Assembly: GCF_002950575.1 (NCBI RefSeq)
Contig: NZ_CP026923.1
Location: 930,001-994,000, forward strand
Direction: 5' to 3'
Length of the DNA: 64,000 bases
Source: Pontimonas salivibrio
GTDB lineage: Bacteria > Actinomycetota > Actinomycetes > Actinomycetales > Microbacteriaceae
The position numbers and the translations under genes are program-made. This document shows positions 22,765 to 31,260 of this stretch, piece after piece (position 1 is the stretch's first letter; each line of letters opens with the position of its first letter). The notes below the pieces were generated by a model that ran no database searches, was not told the DNA's origin, and saw only the letters and a program-made list of their open reading frames with translations.

Positions 22765-24510
22765 ATGAGACCGGCGGGCGCGACGACGGCACGGCGTATG
22801 GGAGCGGTGTCTCTCATCGTGGTAGTCACGGTCGGGGCGTTCTTCGTGCGTCTCGTCGACATTCAAGTTGTTCGAGCAGCGGAGCTCACGAGCGAGTCGA
22901 CTCAATTCCGGACACAGTCTGCGACTCTGTGGGCAGAGCGCGGGCAAATCGTTGACCGAGCAGGACAAGCGCTCGCCCACAATGCTGACCGCTATGACGT
23001 TACCGTGTCGCCCATGCACGTTGCCGATTTTCGACGGGACGGTCAGACCGTGACCGTCATGGCCGCACTCGGTGAAATCGAATCCATTACAGGAACCCCC
23101 GTCGCCCAAATGTGGGCGAGTGTGTCAGCGGATCCGGATTCGAACTTTGCCTACCTCAGTAAAGAGGCCACTACGACCCAATACCGCGCGCTCGTCGATT
23201 TAGATATCCCTTGGATGTATTTCGAGCGCAACCCCGAGCGGTTTTATCCCTTCGGTTCTGTTGCGGGCAATCTCACCGGGATGATGGGCACGGATGGCCC
23301 CCTCGAGGGCGTCGAGTTAAAATGGGACCAATGCTTGCGCGCTGAACACGGGTCGCTTCGCTATCAACGGGGTGCTGATTCGGTGAAGCTTCCCGGCACG
23401 ATGGAGGTCACGCAGGAAGCCTTCGATGGGGGAAACGCGGTTCTCACTGTCGATAGCGACCTACAGTGGTTCGTCCTCCAGCAGCTTGCCCGCTACGGAC
23501 AAAACCTTGGTGCTCAAAGCGGTTCGGCCATGGTTGTTGAGGTGAAGACGGGCGATGTTGTCGCAGCGGCCGATTGGCCCACCTACGACCCCAACAACTT
23601 TGAGGACGCGCCACAGTCGCACCTTCGTGCCGCTGGCTTCAGTTCCACTTTTGAGCCGGGCTCAACAATGAAGACGATGACCATGGCGGCGCTTCTCGAT
23701 CAAGGCCTAACGTTTTCCGAAGAGGCACACAATGTCCCCGCCACTTGGGAGCTCCCCGGCGGGCGCTACATTAGAAACTCCTCTGGGGCAGCGGCCGGCA
23801 ATCTCACGACTGCCGGCATACTGAGTCATTCCTCGAACACCGGAATCGTTGACTTAGCGCAGAGGATGGACCTCGAAACCCTTAATCGCTATTACCAACT
23901 CTTCGGTTTTGGCGAGATGACGAGCGTTGAGTTTTTGGGGGAGCAGCCGGGGTACCTTCCTGATCCCGATACGGTCGACTCGATTACTCGTCATACCCAA
24001 ACGTTCGGCCAAGGCCTGTCGACGACGACCGCCCAAATGGCCGGTGCGTATCAAGCTATTGCCAATAAAGGTGAGCGAATCCCGCTTCGGCTCGTGAGCG
24101 GCTGTGAACAGCCCGACGGCGAGTTTGTGCCGGCCCCCAGGCGCGAGAGTGTGCGGGTTGTCTCGGAGTCCACGGCACGAGAAACGCTGCGGATCTTAGA
24201 AACGGTTCCCGAGAGCGGAACTCTGCAGACTCGAGTGAATGTTCCCGGGTACCGCGTTGCGGCCAAGACGGGAACAGCCGAAATTGCCGAAAATGGCGAG
24301 TACGGTGACGAACGAATGATTTCCATCGCCGGAATGGTTCCCGCAGATGACCCGAAATACGTGGTGGTGGTCGCATTTGTCAAACCCCAGACCAACCGCT
24401 TTTCTTACGCGGCCGCCCCCGCCTTCGACGCGATTATCACCCAAGTCGTGAAGCACTTCCGGGTGCCACCGTCGACCCCTGCCGGTGGTCTTCCCCCACT
24501 AACCTGGTAG
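22765..24510 (+). CDS. ftsI: Septal transpeptidase FtsI (PBP3/PbpB)
   Basis: A class B penicillin-binding protein that cross-links septal peptidoglycan. 581 residues: membrane anchor near 12-30, dimerisation domain starting at ERGQIVDRAG, and the transpeptidase domain with all catalytic motifs, S300-x-x-K303 (STMK), S356-S-N358 and K501-T-G. So it should be an active, penicillin-sensitive enzyme. This contrasts with the decayed ligase genes downstream. Eight bases separate it from the ftsL-like gene and 31 bases from murE, where GAGGAGG provides a strong ribosome site. Confidence 0.95.
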   Translation: MRPAGATTARRMGAVSLIVVVTVGAFFVRLVDIQVVRAAELTSESTQFRTQSATLWAERGQIVDRAGQALAHNADRYDVTVSPMHVADFRRDGQTVTVMAALGEIESITGTPVAQMWASVSADPDSNFAYLSKEATTTQYRALVDLDIPWMYFERNPERFYPFGSVAGNLTGMMGTDGPLEGVELKWDQCLRAEHGSLRYQRGADSVKLPGTMEVTQEAFDGGNAVLTVDSDLQWFVLQQLARYGQNLGAQSGSAMVVEVKTGDVVAAADWPTYDPNNFEDAPQSHLRAAGFSSTFEPGSTMKTMTMAALLDQGLTFSEEAHNVPATWELPGGRYIRNSSGAAAGNLTTAGILSHSSNTGIVDLAQRMDLETLNRYYQLFGFGEMTSVEFLGEQPGYLPDPDTVDSITRHTQTFGQGLSTTTAQMAGAYQAIANKGERIPLRLVSGCEQPDGEFVPAPRRESVRVVSESTARETLRILETVPESGTLQTRVNVPGYRVAAKTGTAEIAENGEYGDERMISIAGMVPADDPKYVVVVAFVKPQTNRFSYAAAPAFDAIITQVVKHFRVPPSTPAGGLPPLTW

Positions 24511-24541
24511 GCACGCCCGCGTCATCGAGGAGGTCAACGCC

Positions 24542-26098
24542 GTGAGCCAAGCGAGCCCGCGACCGACCACCAGCACCCCGAAGGCTCTTGCCGATCTCGC
24601 GGACGTTTTCTCCTGGGAATGGCTTCACCAACCCGGCCTGACGCGCGTATCCGGTGTCGCTCTTGCCAGTGATGCGGTGTGTGAAGGAGACCTCTTCGTT
24701 GCACTGTCCGGCTCCACCCGGCACGGCGCGGAGTTTGCCGAGGGGGCCATCGCGGCCGGGGCGGTGGCCTTACTCACCGACCCTCAAGGCGCCGCGTTGC
24801 TGAGCGGTGTGTCAACTGATTTTCCGATCGCGGTTCACCCTGAACCCCGATCAGAACTAGGCCTGCTGTCCCAACGCATTTACGACCCGGGTGTGTCACT
24901 GCCCGATGTATTTTCAGTCACTGGAACAAACGGCAAAACCTCTGTGGTGTTTTTCCTGGATGCCATTGCCCGCGCACTACATGTGCCTTCGGCGTTTTCC
25001 AACACCCACGAACGTCGAATTGGTGACGAGAGCGTCAAGACCCCTCTCACGACCCCAGAAGCACCCGAGCTCCAGGCGTTACTTGCTCTTGCCGCCGAGC
25101 GAGGTGTGTCCGTAATGGCCATCGAGGCTAGCGCACAAGCGATCCAGCGCCAGCGGTTAACGGGAATCATCTCCCGGGTTGCAGGCTTCACGAATCTCAG
25201 CCACGACCATCTCGAAGATTACGGTGACATGGAGTCCTACTTCGAGACAAAGCGCCAGCTTTTCCAACCCAGGCTCAGCCAGCAGGCAGTGATCTCTTTG
25301 GAATCCGAATGGGGAAGAAAAATGCTGGAGGGCTGCGGGGTTCCCGCGGTAAGTGTTGGCCAGCCAGACCAAAATCCGACCTGGAGCGTGGAAGTTCACG
25401 GAGTCGACGGGGCCGAAACTGTATTCGCTCTCTCGGGACCCGAGGGCACCCTGTCGAGCAGTGTTCGGGCGGTCGGCGACTATATGGTGAGAAACGCAGC
25501 CCTCGCGTTAGTGATGTTCATCCAAGCCGGCTACACGGTGGATGCGCTGGAAAAGGCGGTGGGATTAGCGCGCGGCGGAATTGAACTGATTGTCCCGGGC
25601 CGGTTGGAAAAAGTATCCAGGACTTCCCCCATTGAGGTGTTTGTCGACGCGGGACGAAGTCCTGACGCCTACCAAAAGACTTTGGAAACCCTCGCGAACC
25701 AGTCCAAGGGAAAAATGATCGTGATATGTGGCACCTCTGGTAATCGCGATCGAACAAAGCGATCGGCTATGGGCAAGATTGCCGCTCGATTCGCTGACTA
25801 CCTCATCGTCGCCGACGATGATCCGCGCAAGGAAGACCCCGCACAAATTCGCGCAGACCTCCTGGAAGGCGTGAAAATGACCGACACCCCCTACGAAGAA
25901 ATCCCCTCCCAGGAAGAGGCCATCGCCCGGGCCGTAACGATCGCCAAGCCGGGCGATACCGTTGTGTGGATGGGGCCTGGCTCTCAGTCTTACCGCGACG
26001 TCGGCGGAGTCCGAGAGCCGTTCTCTGCTCGCACAGAGGCGCTGAGAGCTCTTGAACGATCGGGCTATCTGGAGAGCAATCAGGAGGAACCATCGTGA
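24542..26098 (+). CDS. MurE-like Mur ligase with altered substrate motifs
   Basis: 518 residues in the murE position. MurE adds the third stem amino acid to UDP-MurNAc-dipeptide. Kept: the P-loop G128-TNGKT, the TTPE motif, the carbamylated-lysine motif YFETK237RQLF, SHDHLEDYG, and PGRLEKV. Changed: the invariant VDYAHTPD reads VDAGRSPD (368-375), FGCGGDRD reads CGTSGNRD (396-403), DNPR reads DDPR (426-429), the SSHAL motif reads SAQAI, and the C-terminal GKGHE reads GPGSQ (478-482). The last three zones shape the amino-acid pocket, so it should not use meso-diaminopimelate in the standard way. It could be a ligase with another substrate, or a weakened or inactive one. GTG start with GAGGAGG upstream. 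Confidence 0.8.
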   Translation: MSQASPRPTTSTPKALADLADVFSWEWLHQPGLTRVSGVALASDAVCEGDLFVALSGSTRHGAEFAEGAIAAGAVALLTDPQGAALLSGVSTDFPIAVHPEPRSELGLLSQRIYDPGVSLPDVFSVTGTNGKTSVVFFLDAIARALHVPSAFSNTHERRIGDESVKTPLTTPEAPELQALLALAAERGVSVMAIEASAQAIQRQRLTGIISRVAGFTNLSHDHLEDYGDMESYFETKRQLFQPRLSQQAVISLESEWGRKMLEGCGVPAVSVGQPDQNPTWSVEVHGVDGAETVFALSGPEGTLSSSVRAVGDYMVRNAALALVMFIQAGYTVDALEKAVGLARGGIELIVPGRLEKVSRTSPIEVFVDAGRSPDAYQKTLETLANQSKGKMIVICGTSGNRDRTKRSAMGKIAARFADYLIVADDDPRKEDPAQIRADLLEGVKMTDTPYEEIPSQEEAIARAVTIAKPGDTVVWMGPGSQSYRDVGGVREPFSARTEALRALERSGYLESNQEEPS

Positions 26099-26727
26099 CC
26101 TGGAGAGTGGACGCCATTACCCGATGGGGATCGCAGTGTGTGGATGAGGAAGGTGAAGCCCTCACGTTAGGGTTAATTGACCCCAATGACCCTGCCGCGC
26201 TCATCAGCCGCCAACCCGTCATCGACTTATTGGCCCAGTCAGAGGGTGGCCTCGATCAGACTGCTGTGCGGGGTGTTGCGCAAAGTGCGCACCTGGTCGA
26301 AGTCTTCGAGTTTGATTCGGGGGCGACGTGTTGGATGGACTGGACTGAATCCCCACATGCTGATGATCTTGTCTCCGTCGTAAAAAAAGCGTCAGCTGCG
26401 GTGCGTGACTCTGGCCGCCTTCTGGTGGTCGCCGGTCTGGTGGCGGTAGGTGCCGAGGACGACTATGACTCGTTACCGGCTCTGGGCGCTGCCATGATTC
26501 GACTGCGAGTGGACCAGTGGCTTGGTGTGGGCGTTGAAGCCAAAGCCTTAGCGACCCAGGTGGGTCTAGAAGGTTCTTGGGATGGCGAGTCACTGTGGTT
26601 GGAGAATGCCGCCACAGCGTACGATTACCTGCGTGGTTGGCCCAATGAGAATGATCTCGTCCTCATTACCGGGCACCGTTTTGGCGAGTTGCCGGGCGTG
26701 TTAGAACTGATGGGGGTGACTCGGTGA
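26095..26727 (+). CDS. MurF C-terminal domain only, no ATPase domain (pseudoenzyme)
   Basis: 210 residues, less than half of a normal MurF (about 450-480), in the murF position. The segment [16 protein letters not shown], followed by [21 protein letters not shown] and [14 protein letters not shown], aligns with the end of MurF, and the region 55-130 with the MurF stretch around the DxYNANP motif, here [11 protein letters not shown]. There is no P-loop, no TTP motif and no carbamylated lysine, so it cannot ligate D-Ala-D-Ala alone. The reading frame is clean, GTG overlaps the murE stop by 4 bp and its own stop overlaps the mraY start, which argues for a maintained protein. Function is unknown; a scaffold or regulatory role is possible. 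Confidence 0.75.
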   Translation: MTWRVDAITRWGSQCVDEEGEALTLGLIDPNDPAALISRQPVIDLLAQSEGGLDQTAVRGVAQSAHLVEVFEFDSGATCWMDWTESPHADDLVSVVKKASAAVRDSGRLLVVAGLVAVGAEDDYDSLPALGAAMIRLRVDQWLGVGVEAKALATQVGLEGSWDGESLWLENAATAYDYLRGWPNENDLVLITGHRFGELPGVLELMGVTR

Positions 26728-27821
26728 GAGTTCTTTTGCTCTCAGGAGCACTGTCTCTGCTTTTCACCCTCGTACTCACCCCGGTCTTTGTTCGTGGCTT
26801 CCAACGTCTTGGTTGGGGACAATTCATCCGTCAAGACGGACCCCAAACCCACTTTGTGAAAAGGGGAACGCCCACGATGGGCGGGATCATCATCCTGCTG
26901 GGAATCGTGTTTGGGTATTTCGTCGCGCACCTCATCGCCGGCGATGTTCCCAGCTATTCCAGTGTGCTCGTCATCGCGATCATGCTGGGATTGGGGGCGG
27001 TAGGTTTTCTGGACGATTTTTCCAAGATTCGTCAGCAGCAATCGTTGGGTCTTTCTCCGCGGGCAAAAGTGGTCGGACAAATCATCGTGGCCACGGCGTT
27101 CTCGGCCTTGGCCATTTCGTTTCCCGACCAGAATGGTGAGACCCCTGCCTCCCTGGCGGTCTCATTTATCCGAGATATCGACTGGCTCACCTTCGCCGCG
27201 TTTGGCACGATCGGAAGCTATATCGCCTTCGCCATTTGGACCAGTTTGATTGTGGTGAGCACTTCTAATGCGGTGAACCTCACAGATGGCCTGGACGGAT
27301 TGGCGGCAGGTTCATCCATTTTGGTCTTTGGCGCTTACGTCTTGATCAGCTTTTGGCAATTCAACCAGTCGTGTTTCTCTGCAAGTCTTGACTCCGAAGT
27401 GGCTTACAAGTGTTACGAAGTGCGCGACCCCTTAGACCTTGCCGCCGTGGCGACGGCCATCTTGGCAAGCCTCATTGGGTTCCTGTGGTGGAACACCTCG
27501 CCGGCCAAAGTGTTCATGGGTGACACCGGTTCACTTGCGCTCGGTGGTGGGGTTGCGGCAATGGCGATCTTTACCCGCACCGAATTGCTACTACCCCTCA
27601 TTGCCGGTCTGTTTCTGATTCTCACGGCGTCAGTAGTCCTGCAGCGCACCTACTTCAAACTGACAAAAGGTCGGCGCATTTTCTATTCCAGTCCTCTCCA
27701 TCACCACTATGAAATCAAAGGCTGGGCGGAAGTGACCATTGTGGTGCGCTTTTGGCTCATCGCCGGTTTCCTTGCTTTTGCCGGTGCGGGAATCTTCTAC
27801 CTGGAGTGGCTTGGTCGTTAA
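26724..27821 (+). CDS. mraY: Phospho-N-acetylmuramoyl-pentapeptide transferase MraY
   Basis: Transfers phospho-MurNAc-pentapeptide to undecaprenyl phosphate, making lipid I. 365 residues with about ten membrane helices and all family motifs: KRGTPTMGG, the catalytic [34 protein letters not shown], and the muraymycin-site loop [13 protein letters not shown]. So the membrane step appears fully functional and needs a UDP-MurNAc-peptide substrate, although the neighbouring ligases look unable to complete one. GTG start overlaps the murF-like stop; its stop overlaps the murD-like start. Confidence 0.95.
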   Translation: MRVLLLSGALSLLFTLVLTPVFVRGFQRLGWGQFIRQDGPQTHFVKRGTPTMGGIIILLGIVFGYFVAHLIAGDVPSYSSVLVIAIMLGLGAVGFLDDFSKIRQQQSLGLSPRAKVVGQIIVATAFSALAISFPDQNGETPASLAVSFIRDIDWLTFAAFGTIGSYIAFAIWTSLIVVSTSNAVNLTDGLDGLAAGSSILVFGAYVLISFWQFNQSCFSASLDSEVAYKCYEVRDPLDLAAVATAILASLIGFLWWNTSPAKVFMGDTGSLALGGGVAAMAIFTRTELLLPLIAGLFLILTASVVLQRTYFKLTKGRRIFYSSPLHHHYEIKGWAEVTIVVRFWLIAGFLAFAGAGIFYLEWLGR

Positions 27822-28858
27822 TGTTCGCTGTGCTTGATTCTGGTTTTGCGCCTGAGACTCTTACCAGTTGGTCAGCACCTTGGGCGGGCTTAAAAGTCTT
27901 GGTGGTGGGCCTGGGTGAGGGTGGTTTCGCCCTAGCGGACACTGTGGCCGAGCTCGGGGCGCACACCCATGTTGTCCAGCTGGGCGACGATGCTGACCGG
28001 CTCACCATCCTGGGTGTGTTGGGCGTGAGTGTTCATACGGTCGGATCAGATGCTGAGATTGCCGATTTGGCCAAAGAGCTTGCACCTGACCTGGTGCTTC
28101 TGTCCCCGGATTGGGTCCCCGACCGGGAAATCGAATCTGCGCTCTGGGAAAGCGATCTCATCGTCTGGTCTGACGTGGAATTCTCCTGGAGGGTGGCCGA
28201 TAAAACGGGCACACGCCCCGACATTGTCTTGTGTGCTGGTGAGCAGAAAGGGTCCTGGGTGGCCGATGTGGCGCAACGATTTTTGCTCCACGCTTCACAG
28301 CGCGCGGCCCGAGGAGGCCATGGCGCCCCGTCAGTGCTTGATGCCCTTCGACACCCAGACGGCGTTGACGTTGTTCTCTGGTCGCTTTCGGATCGACAGT
28401 TGTGGCGGATGGGCGCTGATGAGTCGAGCCTGCGCAGGCCACGAGTCAGTGTCTATTTCGCGCCAGGCGAGGACACGGATGTCAGCACAATCGAGGCGGT
28501 CTACACCCACACGGTTGAGTCCTGCATCTATAAGCCCGGCACCCAGAGCGAGACCGCCCTTCACGCGGCGTCGGTGGTGGAGGGGGCCCGAGCGATTGGC
28601 ATTGTGGGGGACACCCCGGGAATGAGCGATCTGGGCCGCGTCGGTGAAGTGATTTGTGATCGTGCTTTTTTGCCCGATCGAAAAGACCGAGCATTGGAGT
28701 TGTGCACGGTCGACGAGCTGGTGGGCGCGGGTTTTTCCACGCCCGAGTCGGTTGAGGTTGCGATAGCTGCGCTGGGCATTGCGCGCGCGTTAGACGTGCC
28801 ACCGGAATTACTCGGCGGGGCTCTTAAAGACGGTGGTGAGTGGCCGGAACATAAATAG
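27821..28858 (+). CDS. MurD-like protein without P-loop and C-terminal domain (pseudoenzyme)
   Basis: 345 residues in the murD position; true MurD is about 450-500. The N-terminal UDP-binding domain is recognisable (LTSWSAPWAGLKVLVVGLG, ADTVAELGA, WSDVEFSWRVADKTGTRPD). In the central domain the MurD framework remains (SVLDALRHPDGVDVV, VVEGARAIG, DRAFLPDRKDRALEL, TVDEL), but GTNGKTT is replaced by CAGEQKGS (138-145), the ELSSFQL segment reads SLSDRQL, and NxxxDHLDWH is gone. The C-terminal ligase domain is absent; the protein ends just after the LGGAL helix. It cannot bind ATP in the family manner or add D-glutamate. The frame is intact and coupled to mraY, so it is probably expressed. Confidence 0.8.
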   Translation: MFAVLDSGFAPETLTSWSAPWAGLKVLVVGLGEGGFALADTVAELGAHTHVVQLGDDADRLTILGVLGVSVHTVGSDAEIADLAKELAPDLVLLSPDWVPDREIESALWESDLIVWSDVEFSWRVADKTGTRPDIVLCAGEQKGSWVADVAQRFLLHASQRAARGGHGAPSVLDALRHPDGVDVVLWSLSDRQLWRMGADESSLRRPRVSVYFAPGEDTDVSTIEAVYTHTVESCIYKPGTQSETALHAASVVEGARAIGIVGDTPGMSDLGRVGEVICDRAFLPDRKDRALELCTVDELVGAGFSTPESVEVAIAALGIARALDVPPELLGGALKDGGEWPEHK

Positions 28859-28954
28859 CGGACACACCCGCTACCCTCACCCGTCGACTGCCCTCTTCGC
28901 CCGAGACTAGGGGTGGTCTATCTGGCTGGGTTCTCATCGATGGAGGTGTAGTCA

Positions 28955-30184
28955 ATGGCCTCTGCTGCGGACACAGTCACTGGCACTCGCTCCCCTTCGG
29001 CAAGCCCCCGCGCTCTGGTATCCGTGCGGCGCCTATTTCGTGCAGAAACCCCCCAATTTGTCGTGATGGTTGCGATGGTCCTTTTTCTTGTCCTTTTCGG
29101 GCTGGTCATGGTGCTTTCCTCTTCGTTTGTCACGGCACAAACTGGGGGTCAAGGATTCCTTGGGGTGTTCACCCGGCAAGTAATTTGGGCGATGCTCGGC
29201 CTCCCGCTGATGTTCATTCTCTCCACCTGGCGCCCCCAAGCTCTTCGAGCACTGGCGCCCACCTTGCTACTCATTGGTTTGATTCTGCAGGGCCTCGTGG
29301 TGTTCACCCCCTTGGGTATCACCTCAGGAGGAAACACCAACTGGCTATCGATTGGCGGACTCCAGGGTCAGCCCTCTGAGTTTTTAAAACTTGCCCTAAT
29401 CGTCTGGATGGCACACATTTTGGCCGACCGGGTTGACTACATTCGTAGCCCTCAGGCGCTGAGGCGCCCGTTGATTCAGGGTGTGGTCTTGGCACTCAGT
29501 TTCGTCCTTTTCGGTCAGGACTTGGGGACGATGGGGGTGATGGCCCTGATTGTCCTCGGTGTGTTCTTCGTGGCCGGGGTTCGGTTGTCGCTGTTGGGTG
29601 CTGTCGTGGGCGCCACGGCTGGTGTGGCGGGCGTGATGGCTTTGTTTGCCCCCTACCGCCTGGAGCGTGTCACGGTGTGGCTCTCCGGTTGTACTGAAGA
29701 CGAATTCCTCTACCAGTGCTGGCAGCCCATGCAGGGGACGATGGCCCTGGGCTCTGGGGGAGTATTGGGGGTGGGTTTGGGTAACTCACGCGCGAAATGG
29801 TCGTGGTTACCCGAGGCAGATACCGACTATATTTTCGCGGTGATCGGCGAAGAGTTGGGGCTCGTGGGAGCAAGCCTGGTGATTATCAGTTTCACGGTGT
29901 TAGCCATTGCCATGGTCCGCTTAGTTCAACGAAGCCCTGACCCTTTTGCCCGACTGGTCACTGCGGGCGTGATGATTTGGATTGTGGGTCAGGCTCTTGT
30001 CAACATTGCCGTGGTCTTGGAGTATCTTCCGGTGCTCGGGGTTCCACTACCATTCATCTCTGTCGGAGGTTCAGCCCTGCTCTCGACGCTGTTGGGCATC
30101 GGCGTGGTGATGGCGGTGAATCGCAACAGTCGTGTCACTCCGGTGTGGCAACCCGGTGGTTCTATGGAAGCACCGGCACGGTGA
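28955..30184 (+). CDS. ftsW: Septal peptidoglycan glycosyltransferase FtsW
   Basis: SEDS-family polymerase that extends glycan strands at the septum with FtsI. 409 residues, about ten membrane helices. Key motifs are kept: GGNTNWLSIGGLQGQPSEFLK, the loop with the catalytic aspartate GQDLGT, GVGLGNSRAKWSWLPEADTDYIFAVIGEELG, and LPVLGVPLPFISVGGSAL. GGAGGTG stands before the ATG. A 96-bp gap separates it from the murD-like gene, where a normal MurD C-terminal domain would otherwise be encoded; I see no remnant of that domain in the gap. Confidence 0.94.
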   Translation: MASAADTVTGTRSPSASPRALVSVRRLFRAETPQFVVMVAMVLFLVLFGLVMVLSSSFVTAQTGGQGFLGVFTRQVIWAMLGLPLMFILSTWRPQALRALAPTLLLIGLILQGLVVFTPLGITSGGNTNWLSIGGLQGQPSEFLKLALIVWMAHILADRVDYIRSPQALRRPLIQGVVLALSFVLFGQDLGTMGVMALIVLGVFFVAGVRLSLLGAVVGATAGVAGVMALFAPYRLERVTVWLSGCTEDEFLYQCWQPMQGTMALGSGGVLGVGLGNSRAKWSWLPEADTDYIFAVIGEELGLVGASLVIISFTVLAIAMVRLVQRSPDPFARLVTAGVMIWIVGQALVNIAVVLEYLPVLGVPLPFISVGGSALLSTLLGIGVVMAVNRNSRVTPVWQPGGSMEAPAR

Positions 30185-31260
30185 TTACTATTGCCCTGAC
30201 CGGTGGTGGGACTGCCGGGCATATTTCTCCTCTTCTTGCAGTCGCTGAGCAGCTCGGCGGCAGTGCGCGGTGCGTGGTGATAGGCACTCTCGGGGGTCGT
30301 GAAGATGAGCTGGTGCCTCAAAGTGTTCCCATCATTTACCGCATTCCGAAGCTGCCCTTCCCGAGGAAAATCAATGGGGCGGCACTGGCGTTTCCGCTTC
30401 GTTGGGTAAAGGCCTTCTTGGCCGTCAGGCGGGCACTCAAACAGGCAGCGGTCGATGTTGTGGTGGGGTTTGGTGGGTATACGGCAGCCCCGGCCTACCT
30501 GGCTGCCTGGTCGCTTCGTATCCCTTTGGTCATTCACGAAGCGAACGCGATTCCGGGGCTTGCCAACCGCCTCGGAGCCAGACTTACCCACTGGGTAGGA
30601 GTGTGTTTTCCCGGCACACCGCTGCCCCACGCAGAGGTGGTGGGGATGCCTCTTCGCCGGCAGGTGCTCACCCTGGATCGTCTGGCGCTGGGCACTCAGG
30701 CGCGGAAACATTTTGGTTTGCGCCCCGGTACTCCTGTTCTATTAGTGACCGGGGGGTCTTCAGGTGCCCGAACCATCAACGAGACGCTCGATAGGGTCAC
30801 CGGAGACATTGTGGCGAAGGGCTGGCAGGTCCTGCACCTGCGCGGTCCTGGCCACGATGCACCAGACGCACCACCTACCGGGGTAGTGCAGGTTGCGTAT
30901 ACCAACCGGATGGACCTCGCGCTTGCTGCGGCCGACCTGGTAATTTCTCGAGCGGGTGCCAACACTGTGGCGGAGTTGGGCGTTGTGGGTCTTCCCGCCA
31001 TTTTTGTGCCGTACCACGTGGGAAACGGTGAACAGGAACACAACGCCGCCTTTGCGGTGTCAGCGGGTGCTGCCCTTCAGGTCAGTACGCCTGAGTTCAC
31101 CGCGGAATGGGTGCGCTCGGTGTTGTTACCACTGTTGGATGACCGTGAACGAATCGCGTCGATGGCGGCCGCGATGGAGCAGACCGCCAATCGAGACGGA
31201 GCGGAAATTGTTGCGCGCTGGGCCTTACAGGCTGGCGCTCGGAGAAAGGACGACAGCTGA
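30181..31260 (+). CDS. murG: UDP-GlcNAc transferase MurG
   Basis: Adds GlcNAc to lipid I, making lipid II at the inner membrane face. 359 residues. N-domain GGGTAGHISPLLAVAE binds lipid I; VVGFGGYTAAPAYLAAW, HEANAIPGLANRLG and GGSSGARTINE follow; the UDP-GlcNAc site ISRAGANTVAELGVVGLPAIFVPY and GNGEQEHNA completes the GT-B fold. All expected catalytic elements are present. GTG overlaps the ftsW stop by 4 bp, and the stop overlaps the murC start. Confidence 0.95.
   Translation: MITIALTGGGTAGHISPLLAVAEQLGGSARCVVIGTLGGREDELVPQSVPIIYRIPKLPFPRKINGAALAFPLRWVKAFLAVRRALKQAAVDVVVGFGGYTAAPAYLAAWSLRIPLVIHEANAIPGLANRLGARLTHWVGVCFPGTPLPHAEVVGMPLRRQVLTLDRLALGTQARKHFGLRPGTPVLLVTGGSSGARTINETLDRVTGDIVAKGWQVLHLRGPGHDAPDAPPTGVVQVAYTNRMDLALAAADLVISRAGANTVAELGVVGLPAIFVPYHVGNGEQEHNAAFAVSAGAALQVSTPEFTAEWVRSVLLPLLDDRERIASMAAAMEQTANRDGAEIVARWALQAGARRKDDS

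Noticed and set aside
26095-26300. Frameshift or assembly error hiding a MurF N-terminus
   Set aside because: No MurF N-terminal or P-loop sequence was seen in the other frames near this site, and the murE stop overlaps the start exactly, so there is no room for the missing domain.
28859-28954. Remnant of the MurD C-terminal domain in the gap before ftsW
   Set aside because: The 96 bp show no match to the conserved DDSKATN-type segment and carry the ftsW ribosome site instead.
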